NCBI GenBank assembly: GCA_020849535.1
Contig: JADLGB010000167.1
Span: forward strand, 1 to 49,494
Length of the DNA stretch: 49,494 nucleotides
From: Candidatus Hydrogenedentota bacterium
GTDB lineage: Bacteria; Hydrogenedentota; Hydrogenedentia; Hydrogenedentales; SLHB01
Reading direction: 5' to 3'
A program made the position numbers and the translations under genes. Under the pieces are notes generated by a model, which did no database searches, was not told the origin of the DNA, and worked only from the letters and a program-made list of their open reading frames with translations. This document shows, piece by piece, positions 1 to 9,539 of this stretch (its first letter is position 1; each line of letters opens with the position of its first letter).

Positions 1-6
1 AAGGCA

Positions 7-2655
7 ATGCGCTTCATCCTGGGAAAGAACGGAACCAACCGAGACAAACTGGGCGGAAAAGCCGGCGCGCTCGCCGCCTTGTCCAGTCAGGATGTCACTG
101 TGCCTGCTTGGTTTGCAGTCTCCCCCGATGCCATGGTGGAATCCTGCCAGGATGCCCTCCTCCCGTTTTCATCCTCCGCGCCCGGACCGACGCTGCCCGC
201 CAGTCTACCGGTTGCTCCGAACGTCCGCGGCGAACTCGAAGCCGCGTTGGACGCCCTTTGCCCCGACGCCAATCTCGTTGCCGTCCGTTCGTCTGCCCTG
301 GATGAGGATGGCGACTGTGCCTCGTTCGCCGGACAATTGGACACTTTCCTCTTCGTGCACCCTGACGACGTCCCAGAGAAGGTTGTCGCAGTGTGGCGCA
401 GCGCCTTTTCCGAAAGCGTTGTGGAGTATCGCAGGCAGAAGGGGCTGCCGCCCATACCGAGGCCGCCCGCGGTCGTCGTGCAGCGGATGATTGACGCGTC
501 CGTGTCCGGCGTCGTGTTCGGGATCGACCCCGTCTCCGGCAACCCGGACGTGGCCGTGGTGTCTTCTGTCTATGGCCTCGGAACCAGTCTTGTCTCTGGC
601 GAATGCGATGCCGACACGCACTACGTTGACCGGGCAGGGTCGATTACCAAGCGTACGATCGCGAACAAAGTGCGCGCTCACCGCGGACCTCTTCCGGGAG
701 AAAGCGGCATACGCATTGCCGATGTGGATCCCGCGCACGCCCTGAAACCCGCCCTGACCGACGAGCAAGTGCTTCGCATCGCAAGACTCGCCCGCGACCT
801 CGAGAAGCACTTTGGCAAACCCCAGGATATCGAGTGGGCCATCGCCGGCGGCCAACTCTACGTCCTCCAGTCCAGACCGATCACCGCCGCGCCGGCACCA
901 TCGCCGCAAGACGGCGTGCGCAATATCTGGGACAACAGCAATATCGTCGAGAGTTACAACGGCGTCACCACGCCCTTGACCTTCTCGTTCGCCAGCTATG
1001 TCTACGACGAGGTCTACCGTCAGTTCTGCCGCATCCTGCGCGTTCCAGAACGCCGCATCGAAGAGCATGCGTCCGTCTTCCGCAACATGCTGGGGCTGAT
1101 GCAAGGGCGCGTCTACTACAACCTTCTGAATTGGTATCGCGTGCTGGCGCTGTTGCCCGGGTTCCAGGTCAATCGCACATTCATGGAACAGATGATGGGG
1201 GTGAAGTCCTCCTTGCCGGAAGACGTGATCGGCTCATCCATCGTTCCTGATTGGCGCACGCGGTTCGTGGACTGCCTGTATCTCGTTCGTTCCACCGTTG
1301 CGCTGGTCATGCACCACCTTCGGCTGGAAGCCACGATACACACCTTTCACGCACGGCTCCGAGCCTCGCTCACCGCGGACCGCCACGGCTTTGCGCGCAT
1401 GCGCGCCGAAGAACTCGTCGCCTATTACTCCACGGTGGAATCCAAGCTCCTCAAACGGTGGGATGCACCGCTCATCAACGATTTCCTCGCCATGATCTTC
1501 TTTGGACTGCTCGGCCGTCTCTGTGAGAAATGGCTGGGAAACAAGAGTCTTGCTAACGACCTGTTGTGCGGTCAAGACGGCCTCATCAGCGTCGAGCCCT
1601 CGCGGCGAATGCTGCGCATGGCCCGGCAAATTGCCAATAACGAGTCATTTGCACGCCTGCTGTGCGAGGGCACGGTATCCGAGATCCGCGAGGCCATGAT
1701 CGGCCACACCGACTTCGCGCGCGAATACGGAGACTATCTCGAAGAGTTCGGCGATCGCTGCATCGAGGAACTGAAACTCGAAAGCCCCACGCTTCATGAC
1801 GATCCGCTTCCGCTGTTGCGGGGCGTCGGAAGCTTGGCACTCCGAGCCCGTGAGCACCCCGCCAGCGCACCGATTCCTCCTGCTCACGAAGCGCCACGCG
1901 AAGCGGCCGACCGTTTGCTTCGCGAGAAGCTCTCGCCGTGGAGTCTGAAGGGGCGCGTGTTTCGCTACGTGTTGCGCCACGCGAAGGCGCGCGTCCGCGA
2001 CCGCGAAAACCTCCGTTTCGAGCGTACGCGCGTGTTTGGACTGGTCCGCCGTATCTTCGTGACCCTCGGCCATCGCCTCCACGAGGTGGGTGCGCTGGAC
2101 GCGCCCGAAGACGTCTTCTATCTTGAGCGCCACGAGGTTTTCGGATTCATAGAAGGCAGGGCGACCACGGCCCGCTTGCGGGAACTGGTTGCCACGCGCA
2201 GACGCGAGTTCGCCGCATATCGCGAGGCGTCCGCGCTCCCAAACCGCTTTGAGACGCGCGGCATCGTATGCGCCAATGCCATCCACCCGCAGAAATTGCC
2301 CACGGGTGCGGACGACACACATGAGGAACGCGCGGGGATCGGATGCTGCGCCGGTGTCGTTCAGGGCAGAGTGCGCATCATCATTGACCCCCGGCGAGAC
2401 CGCCTCCAGCCCGGCGAGATCCTTGCCGCGAAGACCACTGATCCCGGCTGGATCGTGCATTTCTCCGCGGCCGCCGGTCTGCTCGTCGAACGCGGCAGTC
2501 TCCTGTCCCATTCCGCCATCGTCTCGCGCGAACTGGGTATCCCCGGCATCGTATCGATCGAAGGATTGACAAGCTGGCTTCACGATGGCGATTGGGTCGA
2601 ACTCAACGGGACGACCGGCGTTGTCCGGCGGCTCGCTGCCGGAGAGGCACGGTGA
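7..2655 (+). CDS. PEP synthase/rifampin-phosphotransferase-like dikinase
   Basis: This 882-residue protein has the two ends of the pyruvate-phosphate dikinase family. The N-terminal ATP-grasp half (about residues 10-295) shows GGKAGALAAL, AVRSSALDEDG and the closing EWAIAGGQLYVLQSRPI. The C-terminal swivelling domain carries the phosphohistidine signature GSLLSHSAIVSRELGIP, with His835. The middle (about 300-770) is alpha-helical-looking and unlike a PEP/pyruvate TIM barrel, and nothing follows the His domain. ATP-grasp, helical middle and His domain is the layout of rifampin phosphotransferase, which transfers the ATP beta-phosphate to a small molecule. A phosphotransferase acting on the product of the downstream genes is therefore more likely than PEP synthase; this is inference. 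Its TGA overlaps the GTG start of the next gene. The upstream context is outside the window, so the true operon start is unknown. Confidence 0.85.
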   Translation: MRFILGKNGTNRDKLGGKAGALAALSSQDVTVPAWFAVSPDAMVESCQDALLPFSSSAPGPTLPASLPVAPNVRGELEAALDALCPDANLVAVRSSALDEDGDCASFAGQLDTFLFVHPDDVPEKVVAVWRSAFSESVVEYRRQKGLPPIPRPPAVVVQRMIDASVSGVVFGIDPVSGNPDVAVVSSVYGLGTSLVSGECDADTHYVDRAGSITKRTIANKVRAHRGPLPGESGIRIADVDPAHALKPALTDEQVLRIARLARDLEKHFGKPQDIEWAIAGGQLYVLQSRPITAAPAPSPQDGVRNIWDNSNIVESYNGVTTPLTFSFASYVYDEVYRQFCRILRVPERRIEEHASVFRNMLGLMQGRVYYNLLNWYRVLALLPGFQVNRTFMEQMMGVKSSLPEDVIGSSIVPDWRTRFVDCLYLVRSTVALVMHHLRLEATIHTFHARLRASLTADRHGFARMRAEELVAYYSTVESKLLKRWDAPLINDFLAMIFFGLLGRLCEKWLGNKSLANDLLCGQDGLISVEPSRRMLRMARQIANNESFARLLCEGTVSEIREAMIGHTDFAREYGDYLEEFGDRCIEELKLESPTLHDDPLPLLRGVGSLALRAREHPASAPIPPAHEAPREAADRLLREKLSPWSLKGRVFRYVLRHAKARVRDRENLRFERTRVFGLVRRIFVTLGHRLHEVGALDAPEDVFYLERHEVFGFIEGRATTARLRELVATRRREFAAYREASALPNRFETRGIVCANAIHPQKLPTGADDTHEERAGIGCCAGVVQGRVRIIIDPRRDRLQPGEILAAKTTDPGWIVHFSAAAGLLVERGSLLSHSAIVSRELGIPGIVSIEGLTSWLHDGDWVELNGTTGVVRRLAAGEAR

Positions 2656-3755
2656 GTCCTATGCGAAGACGCGACGCCACCGCCAAACGATTCACGGAGG
2701 TCTGCTACGCCCAGTGCTGGGAGGACGCCGACGTCCTCATCGGAGCGCTCGACATTCAACCCGGGCAGACGTGCCTCTCGGTTGCCTCCGCCGGAGACAA
2801 CACCCTCGCATTGCTAACGAAGTCTCCCGGTCGCGTCATCGCCGTCGATCACAATCCGCTCCAACTCCATTGCCTCGATCTGCGCATGGCGGCGTACAGA
2901 GAGTTCGACCACGCGAGTCTCCTGGAGCTTATGGGGTCGCGCCCGTCGACACGGCGCGTCGATTTGTATGAGCGATGCCGCCGCCAGCTCACCCCCGACG
3001 CCAGAGACTTCTGGGATTCTCACAAACCAGCCATCGCGGCGGGCATCGGCACGGCCGGGAAGTTCGAGCGGTACCTGGCCCTGTTCAGAACTCGCGTCCT
3101 GCCTTGGCTGCTCAGCGAAGAGGCCGTCAGCGCGCTTGCCCAAAGCGGATCGCCCGCCTCACGCGAACGCTTCTACGGCCGGCACGTCGACACCTGGCGC
3201 TTCAGGAGTGCGTTCCGCCTGTTCTTCTCGCGGCTCCTGATGGGGCGCCTGGGCAGGCATCCCGCCGCGTTCCGCTTCGTCGAAGGCTCGGTGGCGAGCC
3301 ATCTCCTGATGCGGCTTCGACACGCGCTTACTGTGCTTGACCCCTCGGATAATCCTTACTTGCAGTGGATCCTGCAAGGCCGGCATCCCGGCGCGCTGCC
3401 GTGCGCACTTCGCGCAGAACACTTCGATGCTATCCGCAACAACCTGGACCGCGTTGAAACCCGCTGCGTGACAGTCCAGGAGTGTCTGAAGCAACTCTCG
3501 GATCGCGAAATCGACGGTTTCAATCTCAGCGACATCTTTGAATACCTGTCCGAAGCCGAGACGGCGGATCTGTTCGATGATATCGTGCGAACCGGCCGCC
3601 GCGGCGGACGCGTGGCCTACTGGAATCTGTTGGTGCCCCGATCCAGCCCGGAGCGTCTGAACGGCCAGTTGCAGCCCCTCGAAAAGGCTGCCGCCGCCCT
3701 TCACGCGCGCGACAAAACCTTCTTCTACAGCGCCTTTCGATTGGAGGGAATCTGA
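2652..3755 (+). CDS. DUF3419 (BtaA-type) S-adenosylmethionine 3-amino-3-carboxypropyltransferase
   Basis: This 367-residue protein matches the DUF3419 family, whose studied member BtaA moves the 3-amino-3-carboxypropyl group of S-adenosylmethionine onto diacylglycerol in betaine-lipid synthesis. Visible family marks are YAQCWED (19-25), the SAM-binding loop SVASAGDNT (43-51), the acidic strand AVDHNP (64-69) and NLSDIFEYL near the C-terminus. The GTG at 2652 is preferred because GGAGAGG lies five bases upstream and it overlaps the previous stop; ATG 2661 is the alternative. No BtaB-type N-methyltransferase is adjacent, so the product need not be a betaine lipid. The acceptor is unknown. The following membrane kinase starts two bases after the stop, which suggests a lipid acceptor. 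Confidence 0.85.
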   Translation: MSPMRRRDATAKRFTEVCYAQCWEDADVLIGALDIQPGQTCLSVASAGDNTLALLTKSPGRVIAVDHNPLQLHCLDLRMAAYREFDHASLLELMGSRPSTRRVDLYERCRRQLTPDARDFWDSHKPAIAAGIGTAGKFERYLALFRTRVLPWLLSEEAVSALAQSGSPASRERFYGRHVDTWRFRSAFRLFFSRLLMGRLGRHPAAFRFVEGSVASHLLMRLRHALTVLDPSDNPYLQWILQGRHPGALPCALRAEHFDAIRNNLDRVETRCVTVQECLKQLSDREIDGFNLSDIFEYLSEAETADLFDDIVRTGRRGGRVAYWNLLVPRSSPERLNGQLQPLEKAAAALHARDKTFFYSAFRLEGI

Positions 3756-3757
3756 CC

Positions 3758-4618
3758 ATGGCAACGCCGCTCTCATTGGGTATCCCATCCTGGCTGGGCG
3801 TCAGCCTCGTCCTTTCCATCTTTGGCCTGCTCTTGGCGGTCCTGGTTATTGTAAGACGCAAGTGGAACGTCCATCCGGAAGTCCCGCGCAAGTGCGCCCA
3901 TGTGGTCATGGGACTGCTCTTGCTCGCATTGCCGTGGCTATTCGACTCCGTGCTGCCCGCCACGGTGCTTGCCATCCTTTCCATCATGTCCTTGTTGTTA
4001 TTGCGTTGGGCCGCGTGCAGAAACTGCGAGGTGGGCCGCATACTCCATTGGAGCGCCCAGAGACGGCGTTCCATCGGAGACCTCTCCTTCCCCGTTTCCG
4101 TTTTGGCGCTCTTTTACCTCGCCAGCGATGAGCCGCTCCTGTATTGCCTTCCGATTCTGTACCTCACACTCTCGGATTCGATGGCATGTCTTGTGGGCAT
4201 GCGGTATTCCACGAGCAAACCCGGTGCGAAGAGCATGGAAGGCAGCATCGCGTTCTTTCTGACGACGTTTCTCTTGACCCTGGCGGGAATGCTCGCATAC
4301 GCCGGCGCGGCCCTGGCGCCCGCAGTCCTCGTCGCGTTGATAATGGGTTCCTCGCTTACCATCGTCGAGGCGATCGCCTTCAGGGGCCTGGACAACCTCA
4401 CCGTGCCGCTGGCCGGATACTTGGTTCTCAATTGCACCATGGCGTGGGATTCGTCCCGGCTGATCCCATTAACCGGCCTATGTGTCCTTGTAGCTTGCGG
4501 ATCTCAGCTTTGGCAGCTCTGGACAAAGGACACAAGCGGCCCCATGGTACGCATCGAACGTTTCATGACATTCGTCTTCTCCGAATCCGGCGGCGATGGC
4601 AGCCGCCGCTTACTCTAG
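3758..4618 (+). CDS. Phytol/dolichol kinase-like membrane protein
   Basis: This is a 286-residue polytopic inner-membrane protein with roughly seven hydrophobic segments. It carries the marks of the phosphatidate cytidylyltransferase/dolichol kinase superfamily branch that includes phytol kinase and CTP-dependent diacylglycerol kinase: PRKCAHVVMG (43-52), the DSMACLVG motif (140-147) and KSMEGSIAFF (158-167). Such enzymes use CTP to phosphorylate a lipid alcohol, or join CTP to a lipid phosphate. The exact substrate (diacylglycerol, a prenol or a fatty alcohol) cannot be read from the sequence. ATG 3758 follows the previous stop by two bases and has GGAGG upstream (3745-3749). Its position between DUF3419 and acyl-transfer genes supports a role in building a polar lipid. 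Confidence 0.8.
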   Translation: MATPLSLGIPSWLGVSLVLSIFGLLLAVLVIVRRKWNVHPEVPRKCAHVVMGLLLLALPWLFDSVLPATVLAILSIMSLLLLRWAACRNCEVGRILHWSAQRRRSIGDLSFPVSVLALFYLASDEPLLYCLPILYLTLSDSMACLVGMRYSTSKPGAKSMEGSIAFFLTTFLLTLAGMLAYAGAALAPAVLVALIMGSSLTIVEAIAFRGLDNLTVPLAGYLVLNCTMAWDSSRLIPLTGLCVLVACGSQLWQLWTKDTSGPMVRIERFMTFVFSESGGDGSRRLL

Positions 4619-4630
4619 TGGAGAATCGCG

Positions 4631-5632
4631 GTGGGCAACGTCCTTTCAGTGACCTCCCCCAAGGATTGGCACGGTATCGCGCAGGAAGGCGCCGTGCCAC
4701 CCCTGGATCCGGGCAAATGGAATGACGACGCGCCGGACCTTCATCTCATGGTGATCGACAGGCAAGACAGACTTCGTGCTCGCTGCTCGCTCTGGTGGCG
4801 CAACGCACCGGCGCACGGCTCCCGCAGGCTCGGAGCCATCGGCCACTATGCGGCTTGCGATGATGCCAGCGCCGCCGCGCTATTGCAGGATGCTTCCCTT
4901 CGCCTTGCGGCATGCAAATGCGACTATGCGGTGGGCCCCCTGGATGGCTCGACGTGGAGGTCTTACCGTTTTGTCACGGACCCCGGGAACTCGCCGCCTT
5001 TCTTCCTCGAACCCACAAATCCTCCGGAGTATCCGCTGCAATTCGTGGCGGCTGGTTTTGGACCGTTCGCGGAATACGTCTCCGCGCTGCGTCCCGGGCC
5101 CATGGCGGCCTATCCCCAGGCCGATGAGGCCGAGCGGCGGCTCGAAAAGTCGGGTGTGATCATCCGCCCGCTGGATCCCACACGCTTGGAAGATGAACTG
5201 CAAGCTATCCATCAAGCCAGCCTGGTTATCTTCCGCCAGAACATTCTCTTTTCGCCGATATCCGAGGCCGAGTTCCGCGCACTTTACGCGCCTGTCCTTT
5301 CCATGCTCCAGCCGGATACGTTCCTGTTGGCTGAGCGAGAAGGCCAATTGGTGGGCTTTGTGCTCGGCATTCCCAACTACTTGCAGGCGCAACGTGGCAA
5401 GCAAGTCGATACGCTCATCATCAAGACACTGGTCCGACGTCCGGAACCGGTGTACGCGGGCCTTGGCGCCGTGCTGCTGCGACGCTGCGAGACGATTGGC
5501 GCGCAGCACTTAGGCTATCACCGCTCCATCCATGCGTTGATGCACGTGGACAATGCCTCGCTCACGCTCTCGAAACGGACGGCGCGGCCTATTCGGAGAT
5601 ACACTCTCTTCGGGAAGGAACTGCCGTCATGA
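4631..5632 (+). CDS. GNAT-like acyltransferase
   Basis: This 333-residue soluble protein reads as a GNAT-fold acyltransferase in its C-terminal half. About residues 170-325 include IIRPLDP, the beta-strand pair FLLAEREGQLVGFVLGIPN, the following VDTLIIKTLVRRP strand, and an alpha-helix with GLGAVLLRRCE in the acetyl-CoA-binding position. The N-terminal half looks like a second, degenerate acyltransferase-like region. Family knowledge predicts acyl or aminoacyl transfer from a CoA thioester to an amine. In this operon the free alpha-amino group left by the DUF3419 enzyme would be a natural target, but that is inference. The start is GTG 4631 with GGAG ten bases upstream. The stop overlaps the next ATG by ATGA, so the ligase is translationally coupled. 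Confidence 0.65.
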   Translation: MGNVLSVTSPKDWHGIAQEGAVPPLDPGKWNDDAPDLHLMVIDRQDRLRARCSLWWRNAPAHGSRRLGAIGHYAACDDASAAALLQDASLRLAACKCDYAVGPLDGSTWRSYRFVTDPGNSPPFFLEPTNPPEYPLQFVAAGFGPFAEYVSALRPGPMAAYPQADEAERRLEKSGVIIRPLDPTRLEDELQAIHQASLVIFRQNILFSPISEAEFRALYAPVLSMLQPDTFLLAEREGQLVGFVLGIPNYLQAQRGKQVDTLIIKTLVRRPEPVYAGLGAVLLRRCETIGAQHLGYHRSIHALMHVDNASLTLSKRTARPIRRYTLFGKELPS

Positions 5633-7218
5633 ACGTTATCGAACTCCTGAAACGCATGGCCGAGGACCTTCCGCACGGCATTGCCTTAATCGATACCAGC
5701 CGGGGCGCGCCCCGTGTTACGGACTTCGCGGAGTTGGATGCCGCCACGAAGCGAATGGCCGCACTCTTCCACCACCATGGCATCGGGCCAGGCGATGCCA
5801 TGCTCGTCTTTTGTCCCGTGTCGCTCGAACTCTACGTGATCCTGTTGGCCCTGTTCCGGCTGGGAGCGGTTGCCACCTTTCTCGATCCCTCCGCGGGAAG
5901 AGTGCACATCCAACGCTGCTGCGCGCTGTGTTCGCCCAAGGCCATCATCTGTCCTCCCAAGGCGCACCTCCTCGGCCTCCTATCCCCCGCCGTGCGCCGG
6001 ATACCGTGTAAGTTCTCTACCACCTTTGCAGTCCCAGGGACGATTCCCTTAAGTAAGTCCGCAATGTTGCCCGAGCACGCGGACATCCATCCAGTCAGCA
6101 AAGAAACGCCGGCCCTGTTTACCTTCACCAGCGGGAGCACGGGCCAGCCCAAGATGGTCGTGCGTTCTCACGGCGTTCTGCTCGCACAACATCGCGTCCT
6201 GCAAGCCACGATGGGTATGCACACGGGCGACATGAATCTTTGCACCCTTCCGATAGTCGTACTGACCAATCTGGCCGCGGGCGCCGCGACCATCATCCCG
6301 AAAATGGACTTGCGGCGGCCTGGGGTCATCCATGCCGAGGCGCTCTTGGCACAAATCGCGCACCACAATCCATCCAGCGCCACCGCGGCCCCCGCCTTTC
6401 TGGATGCGCTCGCCGACGCGTGCATCGAGACGGGCCGCCCTCTTCCGGGGCTGGCCAAGATCTTCTGCGGCGGCGCTCCGGTCTTCCCTTCGCTGCTGAG
6501 GAAGCTCCGCGTCGCCGCACCTACGGCAGAAATCACCGCGATATACGGCTCCACCGAAGCCGAGCCCATCGCCGAGATCTCGGCTGCGGATATCGGCGCG
6601 GAGGATCTCTCGGGGATGAGCCGTGGCCGAGGTCTTCTGGCGGGACTGCCTGTCCCGGGCATTGAGTTGCGCATCATGCGGGACCAGTGGGGGACGCCCG
6701 TGGGACCCTACACCGCAAGCACGTTTGAGAACGCAACGCTCCCCGCGGGTGAACCCGGCGAAATCGTCGTAAGCGGCGACCATGTCATCAAAGGATATGT
6801 AGATGGCCGCGGCGACCGGGAGTCGAAATTCGTTGTCGGCGGAAAGAAGTGGCATCGAACCGGCGATGCGGGTTATCTCGATCTTAGTGGGCGTCTGTGG
6901 CTGTTGGGACGCTGTGAAGCCGTGCACTCCGACTCCCGCGGCAAGCTCTATCCGTTCGCAGTGGAGAGTTCGGCTCTGCTTATGCCGGGTATTCGCCGCG
7001 CCGCACTCGTTTCCATCCGTGGAATGCGGACCCTCGTGATGGAACCCGCCCCCGCCACGCGTCGCATCAGCGGCGCCGAAGTGAGGCGGAGACTCTCCTG
7101 GGCCCACATCGATTCCGTCAAGCTCTGCCCCAGGATTCCCGTGGATAGACGGCACAACTCCAAGATCGACTATGCGGCCTTGCGCCGGCGCTTGGACTCC
7201 CTGGAGACTGCGGAATGA
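5629..7218 (+). CDS. AMP-forming acyl ligase, OleC-like
   Basis: This 529-residue adenylate-forming enzyme (ANL superfamily) has the P-loop TFTSGSTGQPK (165-175), the A5 motif YGSTEAEP (306-313), the A7 region WHRTGDAGYLD, and a short C-terminal domain ending in VDRRHNSKID (505-514). That C-terminal RHN-K-I pattern recalls OleC, the enzyme that makes beta-lactones from beta-hydroxy acids in olefin synthesis; in ordinary acyl-CoA synthetases this stretch reads differently. None of OleA, OleB or OleD is in the window. It may activate a fatty or amino acid for the neighbouring acyltransferase, or close a lactone. It is coupled on both sides by ATGA overlaps, at 5629-5632 and 7215-7218. Confidence 0.85.
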   Translation: MNVIELLKRMAEDLPHGIALIDTSRGAPRVTDFAELDAATKRMAALFHHHGIGPGDAMLVFCPVSLELYVILLALFRLGAVATFLDPSAGRVHIQRCCALCSPKAIICPPKAHLLGLLSPAVRRIPCKFSTTFAVPGTIPLSKSAMLPEHADIHPVSKETPALFTFTSGSTGQPKMVVRSHGVLLAQHRVLQATMGMHTGDMNLCTLPIVVLTNLAAGAATIIPKMDLRRPGVIHAEALLAQIAHHNPSSATAAPAFLDALADACIETGRPLPGLAKIFCGGAPVFPSLLRKLRVAAPTAEITAIYGSTEAEPIAEISAADIGAEDLSGMSRGRGLLAGLPVPGIELRIMRDQWGTPVGPYTASTFENATLPAGEPGEIVVSGDHVIKGYVDGRGDRESKFVVGGKKWHRTGDAGYLDLSGRLWLLGRCEAVHSDSRGKLYPFAVESSALLMPGIRRAALVSIRGMRTLVMEPAPATRRISGAEVRRRLSWAHIDSVKLCPRIPVDRRHNSKIDYAALRRRLDSLETAE

Positions 7219-9539
7219 ACCGCTACGAAGACTGGGTCGAGACTTACGCGCGCGGAATCGTCAGGCATCGGTGGCCGATCGTGGCGCTGATGGTAGCCGT
7301 CTGGATTACCGCCTCATACGGAGCGATGTTCCTCAAGGTGAACGACGACTATCGCGTGTTCTTCAGACCCAATGACCTCGAGTTGGTTGCTTACACCAAG
7401 CTGCAGAACACGTTCACCAAGAACGAATACATTGTCTTCGCAGTCGCCCCCGACGGAGGCGAAGTGTTTATCCCCGGCGTGCTCGATGCCATCGGCCACT
7501 TGACTCAAGAGGCTTGGAGGCTTCCCTACGCGCGCCGGGTCGACTCCTTGACCAACTATCCCTACAGCCACGCCGACGGCGATGAACTCGTCGTCGAAGA
7601 CCTTGTCAGTAATCCGGGAAGTATGTCGCAGGAAGAACTGGAGCGCGTGAAGCGGGTCGCCCTGTCACAGGATGAAATCCTCCATTCGCTGCTTTCGCCC
7701 AACGCGCATGTCGCCGGAGTGATCGTCACCTATCAACTCCCGGACGTCGCCCGAGTGGAAGGCACCGAAGCGGCCCTGGCCGCCCGCACCCTCGCCAGTC
7801 GCATCGAGGCGGAACATCCCGGCATCTCCATCCGCCTTACGGGTTCCCTGATGCTCAACAATGCGTTCCGCGAGGCCGCCGAGAATGACATCACCACCCT
7901 GGTCCCGCTGATGTACGCCGGCATCGTTGTGGTCCTCTTCATCTTCCTGCGCTCGATATCTGCCACCTTCGCGGCAGTGTCCGTCGTCGCACTCTCCGTT
8001 TCCACCTCAATGGGCCTGGCCGGCTGGCTCGGCTTCGACATCACCGCCACATCCGCCTCGGCCCCGACCATCATCATGACGCTTGCCATCGCTGACAGCG
8101 TGCACATTCTCATGGCGCTTCGCGATGAAATGCGGCGTGGGCTCAGCAAGTCAGACGCGCTGATCGGGAGTTTGCACAGCAACACCTTCCCAGTCTTCCT
8201 GACGAGCCTCACCACGTTCATCGGGTTTGTCACGATCAACTTCTCCGAATCGCCGCCCTTCCGCGACTTGGGCAACATGTGTGCACTGGGCATCGCGGCA
8301 GCCTATCTCTACTCGATCCTGTTTCTACCAGCCCTCATCTGCGTTTTGCCCATGCGCGTCCAACCGCGGAGCCGTCCGCCCCTCGCACTGATGGAATGGG
8401 TGGCGGAGCACGTCCTGCGAAGACGCCGCTGGCTGCTCCCCGCCAGCATGGCGGCAATCGCCGCCCTGGCCGCGGCGATTCCTCTCAATGAGCTGAACGA
8501 CCACTACACGATGTACTTCGACGAGTCCAACGGATTCAGACAGGACATCGAATTCACAACCGCGAACCTGACCGGCATGTATCCCATCGAATTCGCGCTT
8601 GGCTCCGGCGAGGACGGCGGCATCGCCTCCCCGGCGTACCTTCATACGCTGGACGAGTTCGCCCAGTGGTTCCGCGCGCAACCCAACGTGATTCACGTGA
8701 GCAGCTTCAGCGACGTCATGAAACGCATCAACATGAACATGCACGGCGACGATCCGGAGATGTACCGCGTGCCAGACAGCCGCGAGCTGGCCGCGCAGTA
8801 TCTCCTCCTGTACCAGATGTCGCTCCCGTTCGGGCTCGATCTGAACGACCGCATCGATGTGCGCGAGTCCGCCACCCGCTTCATCGTGACCGTGGGCGGT
8901 GTCACCGCGAACGAAGTCGGCCAGACCGCCGACAACGGCGAGCAGTGGCTTGCGAAGAACGCGCCCCCGTGCATGTTCTCGCACGGCATGGGGCCGAGCG
9001 TCCTGTTCTCGCGGATCGCCTGGCGCGACACGCGCCACATGCTCGCCGGAATGACTGTCGAACTCGTCCTCATCTCCGCCATACTTATCCTGTTCCTGCG
9101 CAGCGTGAAGATCGGCCTGCTGAGTCTGATCCCAAACCTCGTCCCTGCCGCGGTGGCCTTCGGCATTTGGGGCTTGCTTGTCGGTCGCGTCGGACTGGGC
9201 CTTTCCGCGGTCATGGCCGTCACCCTCGGCATCGTCGTCGATGACACCATCCATTTCCTATCCAAGTACCAGCTCGCGCGCCGACAGCACGGCCTTGCCC
9301 CCGAAGAGGCCGTCCGATACAGCTTTTCGTCGGTGGGCAACGTGGTGATCGCCACCTCGGCCATTCTCGCGGGAGGTTTCATGGTCCTCTCGCTGTCTTC
9401 CTTCGAAGTCAACGCTGCCATGGGACGGCTCAGCACCTTGGTGATTCTCCTGGCCCTTGCGGTCGAGTTGATGATGCTTCCGTGTCTCTTGGTCGCGTTC
9501 GACAGAACGATTGTATCCCGCGGAGGTAAAGAGTCATGA
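7215..9539 (+). CDS. RND superfamily (MmpL/HpnN-like) exporter
   Basis: This 774-residue inner-membrane transporter has duplicated RND halves. TM1 is at about 20-40, followed by a periplasmic domain, a five-helix bundle containing TLAIADSVHILMAL, a second single helix (WLLPASMAAIAALAAAIPL), a second periplasmic domain, and a final bundle with LGIVVDDTIHFLSKY. The acidic residues in the ADS and DD motifs sit where RND pumps have proton-relay residues. The family moves lipids and hydrophobic molecules (HpnN hopanoids, MmpL mycolate lipids). A C-terminal soluble domain is absent. It overlaps its neighbours by ATGA on both sides and is followed by periplasmic and outer-membrane partners. It is therefore the likely inner-membrane pump for the product of the upstream genes. 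Confidence 0.9.
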   Translation: MNRYEDWVETYARGIVRHRWPIVALMVAVWITASYGAMFLKVNDDYRVFFRPNDLELVAYTKLQNTFTKNEYIVFAVAPDGGEVFIPGVLDAIGHLTQEAWRLPYARRVDSLTNYPYSHADGDELVVEDLVSNPGSMSQEELERVKRVALSQDEILHSLLSPNAHVAGVIVTYQLPDVARVEGTEAALAARTLASRIEAEHPGISIRLTGSLMLNNAFREAAENDITTLVPLMYAGIVVVLFIFLRSISATFAAVSVVALSVSTSMGLAGWLGFDITATSASAPTIIMTLAIADSVHILMALRDEMRRGLSKSDALIGSLHSNTFPVFLTSLTTFIGFVTINFSESPPFRDLGNMCALGIAAAYLYSILFLPALICVLPMRVQPRSRPPLALMEWVAEHVLRRRRWLLPASMAAIAALAAAIPLNELNDHYTMYFDESNGFRQDIEFTTANLTGMYPIEFALGSGEDGGIASPAYLHTLDEFAQWFRAQPNVIHVSSFSDVMKRINMNMHGDDPEMYRVPDSRELAAQYLLLYQMSLPFGLDLNDRIDVRESATRFIVTVGGVTANEVGQTADNGEQWLAKNAPPCMFSHGMGPSVLFSRIAWRDTRHMLAGMTVELVLISAILILFLRSVKIGLLSLIPNLVPAAVAFGIWGLLVGRVGLGLSAVMAVTLGIVVDDTIHFLSKYQLARRQHGLAPEEAVRYSFSSVGNVVIATSAILAGGFMVLSLSSFEVNAAMGRLSTLVILLALAVELMMLPCLLVAFDRTIVSRGGKES

